Shown: in pieces, positions 53,431-62,622 of the stretch
Layout of the letters: the number at the start of each line of letters is the position of its first letter
Position numbering within the stretch: the first letter of the stretch is position 1
NCBI GenBank assembly: GCA_046331665.1
Contig: JAXLQK010000021.1
Location: 1 to 64,000, forward strand
DNA: 64,000 nucleotides
Source: CAWBAT01 sp046331665
Lineage (GTDB): Bacteria; Acidobacteriota; Terriglobia; Versatilivoradales; Versatilivoraceae
Direction of reading: 5' to 3'
The notes under the pieces: model-generated
The model's input: only the letters and a program-made list of their open reading frames with translations
The model's database searches: none
What the model was told of the DNA's origin: nothing
Translations under genes and position numbers: made by a program

Positions 53431-54555
53431 TTAACGCATGGCACGCAACGCATGTTGCAGAGCTTCCATAAAGAAATAATCTCCCCACATCAGGGACTCA
53501 TCGACCCCCAATTGCTTGTGATAATGGTACACTCCGTGCAAAAGGATTCCTTCCTGTCCCGACTTTCCATGGGCCAAAAATGACGGCGAGACCAGCGTAT
53601 CAAGAATTTCGAAGGTGACATTACGATAGATTTCGGCTTTCTCCAGGCTTAATGTCAAAGCCGAGAGTTTCCAGAATCCGGAAGCCGCAATGGCCGCCGC
53701 CGAACTATCCCACAGGAAACCAGGGCCCGGTGGAACTTGAAAGTCCCAGGGGGGAACCAAGCCATCTGGCACGTGGCGCAAGTAGTAGTCTGCACATTGT
53801 TCCGCAGTCTCCAGAAAGAGCGAATCTTGGGTAAACTGGTAGGCAGTCCCAAAACCATAAAGCGCCCAACACAAACCGCGCGACCAACAACTATCGGAGC
53901 GATACCCTTGCTGTGTATTCTCTTTCAAGAACGATCCACTCTGGGGATCGAAAAGCGCTTCATGGACAGTACTCCCATCCGAATGTACCAGGAAACGTTT
54001 TGAAGTGAGGGAATGTCGGGTGGCAATCTCCCGGAGCTGATCATCGTGAGTGTTCCTGGCAACCCAAAAGATGAGTCCGACATTCATCATAATGTCTATG
54101 AAGAGCGAATTGGCGCCCAGAAAAGAACAAAGATATTGCCCCTTGGGCTGGTAACGCAAGGCCAGCGTCCGCCCCGCTTGAATCAAGACCTTCCTGAGTT
54201 TTGGTTCATGAGTCAGTTCGTACCATCGCCCATAGGAGGAATTGAAAATGAAACCCAGATCGTGGACATCCTTGTCGTTCTGCCGTTCTTCCAGCAGGCA
54301 GCTGTAATGTTCAGCCCGCTCCCTCCAGTATCGTTGCCCCGTCAATTCGTGTAAAATCCAGAGGATACCAGGCAGATACCCTTCGCACCAATTCGTCCAG
54401 GCCTCCCCGGTATGGTTCCATTTGCCATTAACGGTATACATGGGGAAAAAATCCGGAGACCTATCAATCAATTCCCTGAGTTGAGACTCGGCAAAATTCA
54501 GCGCGCTTTCGAAGCGAGCGAGGCGAGTTTGAAGGTTCAATTCCGATGGAGACAT
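53431..54555 (-). CDS. GH88-family unsaturated glucuronyl hydrolase
   Basis: 374 residues, (alpha/alpha)6-barrel family. It hydrolyses the 4,5-unsaturated uronic acid left by polysaccharide lyases, through a hydration mechanism. Key acidic residues are Asp99 in KDVHDLGFIF and Asp154 in LFIDIMMNVGL; WSRGLCWALYGFGTAY and DESLMWGDYFFMEAL are further family marks. No signal peptide is present from the chosen ATG (54555), so it is cytoplasmic or the frame extension matters; upstream codons to 54771 show no homology and overlap the divergent gene. Together with the OYE gene 73 bases downstream it suggests catabolism of uronate-containing glycans. Confidence 0.88.
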   Translation of the reverse strand: MSPSELNLQTRLARFESALNFAESQLRELIDRSPDFFPMYTVNGKWNHTGEAWTNWCEGYLPGILWILHELTGQRYWRERAEHYSCLLEERQNDKDVHDLGFIFNSSYGRWYELTHEPKLRKVLIQAGRTLALRYQPKGQYLCSFLGANSLFIDIMMNVGLIFWVARNTHDDQLREIATRHSLTSKRFLVHSDGSTVHEALFDPQSGSFLKENTQQGYRSDSCWSRGLCWALYGFGTAYQFTQDSLFLETAEQCADYYLRHVPDGLVPPWDFQVPPGPGFLWDSSAAAIAASGFWKLSALTLSLEKAEIYRNVTFEILDTLVSPSFLAHGKSGQEGILLHGVYHYHKQLGVDESLMWGDYFFMEALQHALRAMR

Positions 54556-54739
54556 ATTGTCGTCGCAGCAAGGAGTCTCGAATCTACAGTGTTGAAACTC
54601 ACCGATCAAGTGGATTTTGAAAAGAAAAATGGTATGTTGAGATGAGAGGAGCGACTCCTGCCCGGTGGCGGACAAAACGGCTGGCATGAGGCCGGATGCA
54701 ATTTTTCGCAAAAAGTTTTTTTCATTAGGAGGCTGTCTG

Positions 54740-55300
54740 ATGATCAGGATCAACCTTGCTCTTCTTATCACAGTATTATTGTTGTCGGTCGTTGCCTATG
54801 GGGAAGATCCGGCGTCGGAAGGGGATAGTCTGGCGTCAGTGCAAGCCTCACTCCAGTCAGACATCCCCCACGTACTCTGTCTCGATAGAAATTTTGCGAC
54901 TGGCGGCCAACCCTTGAATACCGCGTATGCAAAGCTAAAAGCGAGCGGTTACCGCTCGGTCCTAAACCTCCGTACGGCCGAGGAAGGAGTGAATTTGGAA
55001 GAAGAAAAAAGCGCTGTCGAAAAGGCGGGGATGCGCTACGTTAATATCCCCGTCGTTTCCACCGCGCCGGCACCGGCGCAAGTTAAGCAATTTCTGGTAG
55101 TAGTGCAGGATAAGACATTACAACCCATGTTGATTCATTGCGCCAGTGCCAACCGGGTAGGCGCCTTCTGGATGATTTATCGTGTCCTGGTGCAGAACTG
55201 GTCCGTAGAAAAGGCCTTGCAAGAGGCCACTCAAATTGGTCTGAAGAACCCAAACTTAAAGAAGTTCGCCCTGGAGTACATTGATTCCCGCCCGAAATAA
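54740..55300 (+). CDS. Exported DSP-type tyrosine phosphatase-like protein
   Basis: 186 residues. Signal peptide (INLALLITVLLLSVVAYG). The remaining domain is the DUF442/beta-lactamase-hydrolase-like phosphatase fold: FATGGQPLNTAYAKLKASGY, SVLNLRTAEEG and the P-loop HCASANRVG with catalytic Cys134 and Arg139. The general acid Asp position is unclear. It would dephosphorylate a small molecule or protein outside the cytoplasm. ATG 54740 has AGGAGG seven bases upstream. It is divergent from the GH88 gene. Confidence 0.85.
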   Translation: MIRINLALLITVLLLSVVAYGEDPASEGDSLASVQASLQSDIPHVLCLDRNFATGGQPLNTAYAKLKASGYRSVLNLRTAEEGVNLEEEKSAVEKAGMRYVNIPVVSTAPAPAQVKQFLVVVQDKTLQPMLIHCASANRVGAFWMIYRVLVQNWSVEKALQEATQIGLKNPNLKKFALEYIDSRPK

Positions 55301-55508
55301 GCCAGAGGCCGCATCACTTTGACAAACTAAGTGCGCCATAATAGGCACATTCAGTCCTTGCGGAAGCGCGCCCATCTTTGAACAAGCCGCTTTTTACCTT
55401 CTTGTCTTCACTAATCCCTCGAGGCTTCAGGCCGATATTTTCCTTGTAGGGCTTGTCCTCCGCGGATGACGGTCCTGGCGTTGTTGTCAATTTCCCGCGG
55501 CGTTCTTC

Positions 55509-57200
55509 GTGACTCGACCGATACAGACACTGAATCCGTCAAATGCCTTCTTCCAAGCACTCAAGAGTATAGAAACCATGTCCGCACAACCTGTTGATTC
55601 CGAGATTCTTGATGCAATGATCCTGTCAGAAGTGGCTGTCAAATATAATTGTATTTCCCAAGCGATGGGAATCTTAACCGCCCTCATCCAGAAGTTCCCT
55701 CTCTATTTGCCTGCCAAAGAGGCTTTGCAAAAAATTTACCGCGATATGGGAAAGACAGCACAGGCGAATGAGCTCGAAAGCGATCTGAATCAAATCCGTT
55801 CTCAATTGGCCGTCGAACATGTTCGCCACCAGGGAACACCGGCTGACCTGTCGAAACGCCAGTTCATTGCGCGCATGGATTCACTAGTTCGCAACATCTA
55901 CGACACGCGCGATTACGCGCAAGTCCTCGAAATAACCTCATCACAACTTCGGACCGCCCTTCATGTAGATCGCTGTTTGATTTGGATACACGAATCAAAG
56001 GATTGGAGAGAAACCCGGCATGTGTCCTGCGGGGTACCCATTTCAGCAGACGTTTGGGAAAAGATGGAGGGAGTTCATGGGTTGCTCTGGCAATTGTTTT
56101 CCGATGCGCCCGACTCGGTGGTGGCCGAGACGATCCAAAACTCTCTCTTATTTGCCTCGCATCGGGCGGTTCTTCAGGAATTTTCAGTAGATTCCCTACT
56201 CAGCGCACCGGTCATCTATGACTCACAATTGATCGGGATGATCCTATTGCATCGAAGTTCAAGCGAAACTCCGTGGAATGATGAAGAGGTCGCCTGCTTG
56301 TCTACCATGACCGGACACACAGCAGTCGCCCTCCGCAACGCCCGACTTTTCGGCGAAGTCCAAGAAGAATCGCACAAGGATCAGGTCACAGGTCTCGAGT
56401 CCTCTCAATTCTTCGAAGAAAGACTGGCGGTGGAGATGCGCAATGCCAGTCATCAAAAATACCCCCTCTGCCTGGGACTGCTTTATGTCACCGAGTTCCA
56501 GGAAATTGTCAGATCACAGGGCCAAGCCCAAACAGAGTCCCTGCTTCACAAAATCGGATTTCTTATCAAAACTCATGTCCGCAAGGGCAGTGTCGTGGGG
56601 AGAACCGGCAATGAGGAATTTGGGATGATTCTTCCTAACGCCACAAAGGACCTTGCTCAGAGGATCCTCAACAACATTAAGCAGACGATCGAGGGCATCC
56701 TCTCTGCAGATCTCGGGAAGCCGCTCACATTAGGGATCGGCGTGATCGAGGTGACCCTGAGTCCAACCCATTGGACGACTACGAAGTTCTTGGAATCGGG
56801 ATCGTTGAATAACCTTCTGCCCCAGAGCATTCCAGCCCAGGAACACACCTCCTTTCGTGGTGACCTGGCGGAAATTGAGCTGGTGGATGTTTTACAGATC
56901 CTGGCCAACGGCCGCAAAAGCGGGAAATTGCTCCTCGATGCCCAGGGCCAATTGGGAATTGTCTTTTTTAATGCGGGGAAAATCGTTGATGCGGTCTTTA
57001 AGAACAAAAGCGCCGAGGCCGCCTTTTTTGACCTTCTCACCGTAATGAATGCAAGTTTTGAATTTCAACCCTCCACTCAGCCCTTCACCGAAAGGATTCC
57101 TTGCGGGAATACCCATTTGCTGCTTGAAGGTCTACGGCTGCTCGACGAAGAACGTCACGAGCACCAACTTTCGGCTAGCGGCCGCAGATTCCTGTCTTAA
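55509..57200 (+). CDS. GAF / degenerate GGDEF / DUF4388 signalling protein
   Basis: 563 residues, no signal peptide. An N-terminal helical repeat region (~35-100) precedes a GAF domain (~120-285, RTALHVDRCLIWIHES, LLSAPVIYDSQLIGMILLHR). A GGDEF-like domain follows (~290-430) in which the active-site loop reads RTGNEEF, so diguanylate cyclase activity is doubtful. A DUF4388/PatA-N-like domain ends it (~455-550, FRGDLAEIELVDVLQILA, SGKLLLDAQGQLGIVFF). It is a cytoplasmic sensor or scaffold, gene alone. The initiation codon is GTG and weakly supported. The degenerate loop suggests a binding rather than an enzymatic role. Confidence 0.8.
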   Translation: MTRPIQTLNPSNAFFQALKSIETMSAQPVDSEILDAMILSEVAVKYNCISQAMGILTALIQKFPLYLPAKEALQKIYRDMGKTAQANELESDLNQIRSQLAVEHVRHQGTPADLSKRQFIARMDSLVRNIYDTRDYAQVLEITSSQLRTALHVDRCLIWIHESKDWRETRHVSCGVPISADVWEKMEGVHGLLWQLFSDAPDSVVAETIQNSLLFASHRAVLQEFSVDSLLSAPVIYDSQLIGMILLHRSSSETPWNDEEVACLSTMTGHTAVALRNARLFGEVQEESHKDQVTGLESSQFFEERLAVEMRNASHQKYPLCLGLLYVTEFQEIVRSQGQAQTESLLHKIGFLIKTHVRKGSVVGRTGNEEFGMILPNATKDLAQRILNNIKQTIEGILSADLGKPLTLGIGVIEVTLSPTHWTTTKFLESGSLNNLLPQSIPAQEHTSFRGDLAEIELVDVLQILANGRKSGKLLLDAQGQLGIVFFNAGKIVDAVFKNKSAEAAFFDLLTVMNASFEFQPSTQPFTERIPCGNTHLLLEGLRLLDEERHEHQLSASGRRFLS

Positions 57201-57349
57201 GAAGCCCGGTCCGATCTCAGAGACACGCATCCGGATTTGAACCAAGAGAGAGAAAGAGAGCCACTGCTCCAAAACGGATGGGAAGGATTCCCGTGGATTA
57301 TGTTTTCCGGAATCCTCCAAGAGAAGGTCCTTCCTCGTCCGGGCCCTCA

Positions 57350-58702
57350 TTACCTCAAGCTGTTTACAGCCCCCTGCGTGCTGATGGCTTGAGTCTGTGA
57401 CCTCATTTTCTGAGAAACCGACTGATAGAGTTTTAGACAGGCAATGGCTTCCGGGCTTTGGGCAGGCAAACTGCTTTCCATGGCAGATAATGCCGCTGCG
57501 AGCAATGCCTGAGCTTCCGCATAGCGGTGCTGGCGATGGTAGACCTCAGCCAGCGAGGCCTCGGTTCTCGCCACTAGCGGATGCCTGCTTCCCAGCCGCT
57601 CCTGCCGGATCGCGAGCGCTCGCAGGAAAAGAGGCTCAGCTTTGTCGGGTCTTCCGATGTGTGAATAAGCAGTAGCCAGCGAACATAAACTCCCGGCGAG
57701 TTCAGGGTGATCGGGGCCTAAGACTCGTTCCCGGATGAGAGACGACCGTTCCAAGAGGGGGATCGCCTTTCTACTCTTTCCTTCACCCAGGTAAAGATTT
57801 CCCAAATTTGCCAGCCCGAGGGCCACGGTGGGATGATCCAGCCCGAAGCTGCTTTCCCAAATTCTCAGGGCTCGATGATAGAGAAATTCTGGACTCGTAT
57901 GCGGGTTCCGAGCGCGAAGAAGCTCGGCCACATTATTCAAACTGGAGGCAGTATCGGGGTGATCTTTTCCGAGATACTTCTCTCTGATCTTCAAAGCCTC
58001 ACGTAACAAGGGCTCACTTCGTTCATACTGCGCTTCCATATAATAAAGCACTCCGAGATTATTCAGAGTAGCCGCCATGGCGGAGTCGTCGGGATTGACC
58101 GAAACTTTTCGAATAGCCAATGCCTGGCCATATAACCGCTCAGCCTCCACATACCGTCCCTGGATCCGATATAACTCTCCCAGGTTATTCAATGCGGTAG
58201 CCACCGTGGGGTGTTTAGGGCCCAACGATTTGCGCCAGATCAAGAGCGCTTTTTGATACAAGGCTTCGGCCTGCGGGTAGTTCGCCTTGGCGACTTCGAG
58301 CTGAGCCCAATTGTGCAGAGTCATGGCCATCAGAAGATCTCCCTGCGTATCAGACCTTTCCGCAATCGAAATGGATTCCCGTAAGTATTGCTCGGCTTCC
58401 ACATAACGATTTCTCAAGCGATAAAGATCGGACAGATCATTGAGGAAAAACCCAACCTCCGGGTCTTCCTGGTTTTGGCTCCGACGAACAGACTTGAGTG
58501 CTTCCTCAAAAACGGGCTCCGCCTCCGCATAGTGCCCATCGATCGTCAGTCGCTTTGCCAGGGAAATCAGGGAGGTGGCATTGGTAACCAGTGGTTTTCC
58601 AGTTGAATCGGCCTGGTTCATCTCTTGCGCAAGCCCAAGCCCGACTGAAAACATCGTTCCAAGCACGAATCCCAAATAGCGAACCATCATTGCTTTTTCC
58701 AT
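57350..58702 (-). CDS. Kinesin-light-chain-type TPR protein, exported
   Basis: About 450 residues. Signal peptide (YLGFVLGTMFSVGLGLAQ). TPR_12-type 42-residue units run through most of the protein (ALYQKALLIWRKSLGPKHP, TVATALNNLGELYRIQGRY, EALKIREKYLGKDHPDTAS). The ATG at 58702 follows AAGGAG by seven bases. It faces the TolB-like/TPR gene across a 254-base divergent region with a palindrome. Scaffold function inferred only from the fold. Confidence 0.87.
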   Translation of the reverse strand: MEKAMMVRYLGFVLGTMFSVGLGLAQEMNQADSTGKPLVTNATSLISLAKRLTIDGHYAEAEPVFEEALKSVRRSQNQEDPEVGFFLNDLSDLYRLRNRYVEAEQYLRESISIAERSDTQGDLLMAMTLHNWAQLEVAKANYPQAEALYQKALLIWRKSLGPKHPTVATALNNLGELYRIQGRYVEAERLYGQALAIRKVSVNPDDSAMAATLNNLGVLYYMEAQYERSEPLLREALKIREKYLGKDHPDTASSLNNVAELLRARNPHTSPEFLYHRALRIWESSFGLDHPTVALGLANLGNLYLGEGKSRKAIPLLERSSLIRERVLGPDHPELAGSLCSLATAYSHIGRPDKAEPLFLRALAIRQERLGSRHPLVARTEASLAEVYHRQHRYAEAQALLAAALSAMESSLPAQSPEAIACLKLYQSVSQKMRSQTQAISTQGAVNSLR

Positions 58703-58829
58703 GGTCGTCTCCTTTATCATCAGGCATCACCCGTTGGGGCTGTCTTCGACTAAGAGCCGAACTCCGCCTCCAACAGTTCTTAGACTGATCTAGAAAGGGA
58801 CGACACGTAAGTGGGACCCGGTGAATTGC

Positions 58830-58844
58830 ACGGTGTGACACCGT
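58830..58844. promoter_or_regulatory. Perfect palindrome in a divergent promoter region
   Basis: ACGGTGTGACACCGT, a 7-1-7 inverted repeat, between the divergent TPR gene (58702, minus) and TolB-like/TPR gene (58957, plus). Its position just upstream of a candidate -35 suggests an operator for a dimeric regulator. Confidence 0.45.
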
Positions 58845-58854
58845 AGGGAGTTGC

Positions 58855-58883
58855 TTGAAACCACCTGGATTCCTGCGTTAAAG
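58855..58883 (+). promoter_or_regulatory. Candidate sigma-70-type promoter
   Basis: TTGAAA (58855-58860), a 17-base spacer and TTAAAG (58878-58883), 73 bases before the ATG at 58957. The hexamers are imperfect but spacing is ideal. Confidence 0.3.
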
Positions 58884-58956
58884 TGAGAGTCTCATGACAA
58901 GGGGAGTGCACGGAGCAATGAGGGCGATTCGAGTGGCCATTTGAGGGAGTAGACAG

Positions 58957-60786
58957 ATGGAAAAGCGGTTTACAGGGAACGCAGATTCACCCGTCAATAG
59001 TGAATCCATTCAAAAACTGCTCAGAAAAATCATGGCCAGCGCTGGGTTCATTCGCTCGGACCGAATGAGCCGCTTTCTCAAATTCATTGTTGAGCAAACG
59101 TTGCAAGGCCACGGAGATCGGTTGAAGGAATACTTGATTGGGGTGGAAGTCTTTGATCGAGGAGAATCCTTCGATCCCAGAACTGACCCGGTCGTGCGCG
59201 GGGAAGCTCGCCGCCTTCGTCTAAAACTAAAAGAATACTACGACGTCGAGGGAGGGAACGATCCGATTCGGTTCCATCTTCCCAAGGGGAGCTATGTTCC
59301 CAGTTTCGAATCCTTAATTTCACCCTTCTCCCAATCGTCGATAACGAATGCCCCCTCTGAAACTCTGAAGCCTCGGGTTAAGGCAATTGCCGTATTACCC
59401 TTCGTCAACCTTAGCTCTGACCCCGAAAATGAATATTTTAGCGACGGATTAACGGAGGAAATCATTCACGCTCTGGGTAAAATCGAGGGGATGAGCGTGG
59501 TGGCTCGCACCTCCGTTTTTCAATTTAAGGGGAAGGCTTATGACGTCAGAATACTGGGAGAACAGTTGAATGTCCAAACCGTCCTGGAGGGAAGCGTTCG
59601 AAAAGCCGGCGACCGTTTTCGTGTCACGGCTCAACTCATCAATTGCTCCGACGGATACCATCTATTGTCGGAAACATTTGAACGTGAAATGAAAGACGTT
59701 TTTGCGATCCAGGATGAGATCTCCCGTGCCATTGTGAAAACCTTGAGACAAATTTACCAGCCAGGAAATTCTCCATTCTCTCGATCTGGCACGAATTTGG
59801 ATGCCTACCAACTTTATCTCAAAGGCCGCTTCTATTGCCGAAAGCGTACGGAAGAAGGGATCAAGAGATCCATCGAATTTTTTCATCAAGCCACCGAGGT
59901 GGATCCCGAGTATGCCGCGGCTTATGGTGGACTGGCTGAGGCGTTCAGCTTGTTTGCTCATAAGGGGCTGCAACGTTCCCACGACATCATGCCCAAGGTC
60001 AAATCGGCAGCCTTGAAAGCCCTTGAACTCGACCCTCAAGTACCGGAAGCCCATATGGCTTTGGGGTTTGTGAGATCCGTTTACGATTGGGAGTGGGAAT
60101 CGGCGGAACGTCATTATATACAGGCACTGGAATATTCTTCTTACGGCAATGTGGAAGCACAGCATTGGTATGCGACCGACTACCTGGCACCATTAGGCCG
60201 TTTGGATGAGGCGCTACAGCATATCCAACATGCCTTATTTGTCGACCCGCTCTCTCACTTGATCAATTCCAGCCTCGGTTTTGTTTTGATTTCCAGACGT
60301 GAGTATGAACAAGCCATCGAACAATTTCAGAAAGGGCTTTACCTCGACCCCCATTTCTATCACTTTTACACGGGGTTGGGACGGTCTCACATGCAGCTGG
60401 GGATGTTCGACGATGCTTTAAGATTCTTTCATAAGGCCAGGGAACTTTCTGGAGACCTCCCTTATGTGATTGGGCTTTTGGCTCATTGTTATGCGGTAAT
60501 GGGAGAGGTCGAGAAAGCGGAAAGCCTCAAAGTGACATTGCTCAACCTTTCGCAGGAACGCCACGTACCCTCCATGACGTTTGCTCTGCTGTATAGCGCC
60601 CTCCATAAGCCGGATGAGGCCTTTCGGTGGCTTGAAAAAGCCTTTGCAGAACGCGAATGTCCCTTGGCTTACCTGAATGTCTATCCGACGTACGAGAGCT
60701 TACGTACAGATGAACGTGTGCAGGAATTGATTCGGAAACTTGGCGTGGCTCCTGCCGCACGAGTCGATAAACCCATGAAAGCTTGA
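58957..60786 (+). CDS. TolB-like / TPR protein with winged-helix-like N-terminus
   Basis: 609 residues, no signal peptide. An N-terminal conserved region (~18-120, MSRFLKFIVEQTLQGHGDRL, ESFDPRTDPVVRGEARRLR) is the module often found in proteins mis-named adenylate cyclase. Next comes a FlgO/TolB-N-like domain (~143-255, AIAVLPFVNLSSDPENEYF, VLEGSVRKAGDRFRVTAQL). TPR repeats follow (~285-590, AAAYGGLAEAFSLFAHKGL, HFYHFYTGLGRSHMQLGMF). No cyclase catalytic residues are present. Such proteins are abundant in Acidobacteriota; function is unproven, probably regulatory. The gene ends 30 bases before aspartate kinase. Confidence 0.85.
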   Translation: MEKRFTGNADSPVNSESIQKLLRKIMASAGFIRSDRMSRFLKFIVEQTLQGHGDRLKEYLIGVEVFDRGESFDPRTDPVVRGEARRLRLKLKEYYDVEGGNDPIRFHLPKGSYVPSFESLISPFSQSSITNAPSETLKPRVKAIAVLPFVNLSSDPENEYFSDGLTEEIIHALGKIEGMSVVARTSVFQFKGKAYDVRILGEQLNVQTVLEGSVRKAGDRFRVTAQLINCSDGYHLLSETFEREMKDVFAIQDEISRAIVKTLRQIYQPGNSPFSRSGTNLDAYQLYLKGRFYCRKRTEEGIKRSIEFFHQATEVDPEYAAAYGGLAEAFSLFAHKGLQRSHDIMPKVKSAALKALELDPQVPEAHMALGFVRSVYDWEWESAERHYIQALEYSSYGNVEAQHWYATDYLAPLGRLDEALQHIQHALFVDPLSHLINSSLGFVLISRREYEQAIEQFQKGLYLDPHFYHFYTGLGRSHMQLGMFDDALRFFHKARELSGDLPYVIGLLAHCYAVMGEVEKAESLKVTLLNLSQERHVPSMTFALLYSALHKPDEAFRWLEKAFAERECPLAYLNVYPTYESLRTDERVQELIRKLGVAPAARVDKPMKA

Positions 60787-60816
60787 ATGCCTTAAGGCCC
60801 ATATTCTTCGATTGGA

Positions 60817-62022
60817 ATGAATCGTCCTATGGAAATTATCGTTCAGAAGTACGGGGGGAGTTCCGTTGCTGACGTTCCACGACTTGAGCAAGTCGCTGAC
60901 CGGATTGTGAAGACCGCTCAGGAGGGCAAGCGTGTGTGCGTGGTTGTCTCAGCCATGGGTCGAACCACCGATGATTTGATAAGGCTCGCCCGCCAGGTTA
61001 CCGACGCCCCTCCGCGCCGGGAACTCGACATGCTTCTCTCCACTGGTGAAAGAATTTCCATGGCTCTGCTGGCCATGGCCATTCAAAAGCGCGGCTACGA
61101 AGCCATTTCTTTCACTGGTTCTCAGTCGGGGATCATTACCAATGACCGTCATTCCGGCGCCCGGATCATCGAAGTTCGTCCTATCCGGATTCAAGACGAA
61201 TTAGAACAAAACAAGATCGTCATTGTAGCCGGTTTCCAGGGTATGTCTTATAAACGAGAGATTACAACATTGGGTCGCGGCGGATCAGATACAACGGCGG
61301 TGGCATTGGCTGCTGCCTTGGGCGCTTCCCATTGTGAAATTTGCTCTGACGTGGATGGCATCTTCACCGCCGATCCTCATCTTGTACAAACCGCCCGCCG
61401 GCTGGAATCGATCTCTTATGACGAAATGCAGGAGCTGGCCGAACACGGTGCCAAGGTCTTAAACGCTCAGGCTGTCGAGTGGGCCCGCAAAGCAGGCATT
61501 CAAATCCATGCACGGGGGACTCATCTCCAGGGAAACGGGACCTATGTTAGTGCCAGCACCAGCGGTGCAAACGCCTGTGGTGTGGCAGTCGCCAAAAATC
61601 TGGTTCGACTACGGCTAAGTGAGTCGGCAGCCTCCCTCGGACAAACCTTGGCGGAATCCGGGGTCTCCCTATGGAGGCTGGTCGATGATCACAAGGGGGC
61701 CGTCGCCGTTTTTAGCCTTGATGATCTTCCGGATTGGCCTGCCCTGCGTCAGGCGTTGCTCTGCCGGTTTGGGACGGAGATACAAATTGAAGAAGAGCTC
61801 AGTGCCGTATCCATCGTAGGCACAGGCCTCGGACCTGCCACAGAAATTGACCGCGCTTTATCCATGGCGAGAGGAAGCAACATCAAAATTCTTGGAGTGG
61901 ACACCTCTCCTTTGCGACTGACTCTTTTTACTCTGCAGGGAGAATCCTCCAGACTCGCCCAAATTTTTCATCAGGCCTTTATTGACCCTCCTGGTATTGG
62001 GCCGAATACTCTGGGTGAATAG
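60817..62022 (+). CDS. lysC: Aspartate kinase
   Basis: 401 residues with a kinase domain and two C-terminal ACT domains, the usual monofunctional layout. ATP/aspartate-binding motifs: VQKYGGSSVADV (N-terminal Lys and Ser), STGERIS, and GRGGSDTTAVALAAALG (~150-166). The ACT pair carries SAASLGQTLAESGVSLWRL and VSIVGTGLGPATEIDRAL. It phosphorylates aspartate, the first step to lysine, threonine and methionine, and is typically feedback-inhibited through the ACT domains. ATG 60817 or 60829 could be used; neither has a strong ribosome site. The gene follows the TPR gene closely but is probably independent in function. Confidence 0.95.
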   Translation: MNRPMEIIVQKYGGSSVADVPRLEQVADRIVKTAQEGKRVCVVVSAMGRTTDDLIRLARQVTDAPPRRELDMLLSTGERISMALLAMAIQKRGYEAISFTGSQSGIITNDRHSGARIIEVRPIRIQDELEQNKIVIVAGFQGMSYKREITTLGRGGSDTTAVALAAALGASHCEICSDVDGIFTADPHLVQTARRLESISYDEMQELAEHGAKVLNAQAVEWARKAGIQIHARGTHLQGNGTYVSASTSGANACGVAVAKNLVRLRLSESAASLGQTLAESGVSLWRLVDDHKGAVAVFSLDDLPDWPALRQALLCRFGTEIQIEEELSAVSIVGTGLGPATEIDRALSMARGSNIKILGVDTSPLRLTLFTLQGESSRLAQIFHQAFIDPPGIGPNTLGE

Positions 62023-62320
62023 AAGAGCAATTCCGACTCTTAGAGTTGCATCCGGAAACAAAGAGTACTTCCCTGAAAGAAGTGAAATTCAGAAGTGCAC
62101 CATTCTGCCAGCGAATAGCCCCGATTGGGCAAAGGTTCGCGCACTGGCTCATTTCGCCCAATCGCCAACCAATGTTTCGTTCAGTCACTTTGACGTAGCC
62201 GGGGTGCATCCCGCTAGTACTTGATTCTCAAAGACTTTCTCCTTTCCTTGGAAAACATTTCATGGTGCATTGATTGCATCAATGCAGTGAGGCGAGGGCC
62301 TTTAGAGGAGGTACACTACC

Positions 62321-62515
62321 GTGATTCACAAATCTTATTTCTATGTAACGGGCCTGATTTTCCTGGTGTTTGCCCTAGCGCATCTCTTTCGCCTGGTTCT
62401 GGGGTTGCCGGTCCAGATCAATGCCTGGTCGGTCCCAGTCTGGGTTTCCGGAATTGCTTTTGGAGGGGGAGTCATTTTGGCCATTTGGGGATTTCAGTTG
62501 TCTAAGTCAAGGTAG
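62321..62515 (+). CDS. Small two-helix membrane protein
   Basis: 64 residues starting at GTG with GAGGAGGT eight bases upstream, which is strong support. Two transmembrane segments: YFYVTGLIFLVFALAHLFRL (about 6-25) and VWVSGIAFGGGVILAIWGF (about 40-58). The short linker faces one side and the tail is basic (KSR). No recognised family. It lies between aspartate kinase and a decayed stress-protein gene. Confidence 0.7.
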   Translation: MIHKSYFYVTGLIFLVFALAHLFRLVLGLPVQINAWSVPVWVSGIAFGGGVILAIWGFQLSKSR

Positions 62516-62622
62516 AGTGGGATTCTATTGCAAAACCGACTTCGCTAGACGAGGACTATCCGATGCCTGAGTCGATCTGACTGTTCGTTGGCAAAGGCTT
62601 CATCGCCGGAGACAATAAAATT

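Noticed and set aside
58957..60786. Adenylate cyclase annotation
   Set aside because: Such proteins are often so named, but no class III cyclase catalytic residues or domain are visible; only TolB-like and TPR parts.
61979..62209. Minus-strand frame with a ferredoxin-like CANLCPIGAI string
   Set aside because: Only two cysteines in the motif and it overlaps the aspartate kinase end and intergenic DNA; a coincidence.
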